A stretch of 6,723 bases of DNA, from contig CAKSBK010000058.1 in assembly GCA_934438035.1 (NCBI GenBank), positions 1-6,723 on the forward strand, written 5' to 3'. The translations under genes and the position numbers were made by a program. The DNA is from an uncultured Christensenellaceae bacterium. GTDB lineage: Bacteria; Bacillota; Clostridia; Christensenellales; Christensenellaceae. The notes under the pieces are model-generated. The model did no database searches, had not been told where the DNA came from, and saw nothing but the letters and a program-made list of their open reading frames with translations. Below are positions 5,846 through 6,723 of the stretch, piece by piece (within the stretch, counting starts at the first letter, position 1; each line of letters starts with the position of its first letter).

Positions 5846-6655
5846 TTAACCCGGAAGATCGTCTTCCTTTATTTTATAATTCACGTCATCCCCCAAAGAA
5901 TCAGGCATTACATAATCGTTATAATATGCTATATCCGAAACCCTGTAAACCCCGTCTTCGGAACCTCTGTATAATATCCGTAAAATTCCGTCTTTTAAAT
6001 AGTGTACAGAAGCATATGTATTATCGTTTTCCGCTACGGATTTTGTATACCCCGACATATACTTTTTTGTAAGAGATACAACGGAATCAATTTTCTCAAC
6101 TTCGTCTATCGGGTCTCCGAGCTTAATGCCGGAAAAGTCATCATATGAATGGAGCTCTTTTAACGCTACGGCATAACCGATTCTCGCAGTATAATCGTTT
6201 TGTTTTGTGAAGAAAAGATAAACTCTGTATCCCGTTTCGGTATCATATATTGAATAAGCTGCGCCATCTTCTCCGCGCCTGCGTGCGTCCGTAGGAAAAT
6301 TCACCATTATGCGCGCCGTTCGTGTAAGCTCCGTGCTTAAAAACTGCAATCCCGAACAATCATTCGTCAATTTAATCATATCGTTATTAAACAACAGCTC
6401 ATTTTCATAATATACGGGAATTTCCCCTCTTCTTTGCTCTTCTGTCTTCTCTTTTGCTTCCGCGGTCTCAAGATAATCAAGGAAAGTTTTGTTTCTGTCA
6501 TATGACGGTTCATATTTTTGCCTTGAACGTATATTCTGCCCGCCGGTGCTTCCATGAGAAGCTGTAACCTCCGCATTGTTACTTGAACAGGAAAATAAAA
6601 GCGAAGAAAAAATAAGGAGCAGCGCCGCAATCAATATCGCAACAAATTTTTTCAT
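5846..6655 (-). CDS. Predicted secreted lipoprotein of unknown function, first of a tandem pair
   Basis: This 269-aa protein starts at ATG 6655, with AGGAGG 7 nt upstream. A longer frame from GTG at 6694 would bury the ribosome-binding site and hairpin inside the gene and spoil the signal peptide, so I reject it. MKKFVAILIAALLLIFSS then LLFSC gives a lipobox with lipidated C23. Residues about 24-80 are Ser/Gly- and charge-rich, probably a flexible linker. A folded part follows (about 81-247), with strands such as TARIMVNFP and YRVYLFFTK. Near the C-terminus is FSGIKLGDPIDEVEKIDS (174-191), then VHYLKDGILRILYR (217-230). That order resembles the 'I-x-L-G-x-x-x-x-E-V ... dG-x-L-x-I-x-Y' layout seen in small bacterial envelope lipoproteins, but I assign no family. 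The protein ends in an acidic tail (KEDDLPG). Role unknown; predicted on the outer membrane face. Confidence 0.88.
   Translation of the reverse strand: MKKFVAILIAALLLIFSSLLFSCSSNNAEVTASHGSTGGQNIRSRQKYEPSYDRNKTFLDYLETAEAKEKTEEQRRGEIPVYYENELLFNNDMIKLTNDCSGLQFLSTELTRTARIMVNFPTDARRRGEDGAAYSIYDTETGYRVYLFFTKQNDYTARIGYAVALKELHSYDDFSGIKLGDPIDEVEKIDSVVSLTKKYMSGYTKSVAENDNTYASVHYLKDGILRILYRGSEDGVYRVSDIAYYNDYVMPDSLGDDVNYKIKEDDLPG
6632..6655 (-). repeat. 24-bp direct repeat over the first lipoprotein's start codon
   Basis: Partner of 5783-5806. Identity at every codon position, including third bases, suggests common descent or conversion of the signal-peptide segment. Confidence 0.9.
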
Positions 6656-6660
6656 AATTT

Positions 6661-6670
6661 CTCCTCCTCC
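6661..6670 (-). promoter_or_regulatory. Strong ribosome-binding site of the first lipoprotein
   Basis: The minus strand reads GGAGGAGGAG, then AAATT and ATG at 6655. The AGGAGG core (6663-6668) is 7 nt from the start and decides it over the upstream GTG. Confidence 0.85.
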
Positions 6671-6671
6671 C

Positions 6672-6700
6672 CCCGCCGCACAATTTAACTGCACGGCGGG
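6672..6700 (-). promoter_or_regulatory. GC-rich leader hairpin next to the first lipoprotein's ribosome-binding site
   Basis: On the minus strand, CCCGCCG (6694-6700) pairs perfectly with CGGCGGG (6672-6678) around a 15-nt loop, GTGTTAAATTGACGT being its approximate mirror content; an alternative register adds GCA/TGC pairs. Its 3' arm runs almost straight into the GGAGGAGGAG site. No T-run follows on either strand, so it is not an intrinsic terminator. It may limit or protect translation initiation. Confidence 0.6.
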
Positions 6701-6723
6701 AAGAATGCTTGTAAATATAAAGC

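Noticed and set aside
6376..6630. An 84-codon minus-strand frame inside the first lipoprotein gene
   Set aside because: It overlaps the lipoprotein in another frame, and the lipoprotein has a good ribosome-binding site and signal peptide.
6653..6694. A longer start for the first lipoprotein at GTG 6694
   Set aside because: It would encode the ribosome-binding site as Gly-Gly-Gly-Gly-Glu, place the leader hairpin in the coding region and move the Lys-Lys signal peptide inwards.
6714..6719. A TATATT -10-like box upstream of the first lipoprotein
   Set aside because: The matching -35 position falls outside the window, and a single A+T-rich hexamer is too weak to call a promoter.

Overview
The window looks like chromosomal DNA of a Clostridia-type Bacillota (Firmicutes), probably a gut or other host-associated anaerobe. 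This is inferred from strong AGGAG-type ribosome-binding sites, A+T-rich intergenic DNA, lipoproteins with short Lys-Lys signal peptides, and a giant surface protein combining InlB-type B-repeats with BspA-type leucine-rich repeats. The species cannot be determined from the sequence. All three genes lie on the minus strand, and I found no RNA gene, mobile element or CRISPR array.

Positions 6723 to 4919 (reading along the minus strand) hold two small secreted lipoprotein genes in tandem, separated by 39 nt. The first (6655-5846, 269 aa) and second (5806-4919, 295 aa) start with the same eight residues, encoded by an identical 24-bp DNA segment. Each has a GC-rich hairpin just 5' of its ribosome-binding site. 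Neither has a function I can name. A strong hairpin followed by a T-run (4821-4850), possibly preceded by a weaker one right after the stop codon, ends this unit.

Positions 4820 to 4612 are A+T-rich and non-coding. They hold a near-consensus SigA promoter (TTGACA, 17 bp, TACAAT), a leader of about 144 nt and a good ribosome-binding site for the next gene.

Positions 4611 to 1 are one uninterrupted reading frame of 1537 codons that runs off the left edge. The protein is modular: a cytoplasmic N-terminal domain of about 100 residues, one transmembrane helix (about 111-132), a Pro/Lys/Glu/Thr-rich linker (about 138-201), seven InlB-type B-repeats (202-719), two blocks of BspA-type leucine-rich repeats (about 767-937 and 1086-1422) with a degenerate stretch between them, a four-cysteine segment (1450-1484), and the start of another module. 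It is best read as a membrane-anchored adhesin or surface-display protein with its N-terminus in the cytosol.

The lipoprotein pair and the giant protein probably form separate transcription units, so any cooperation at the cell surface is inferred only from proximity and shared localisation.
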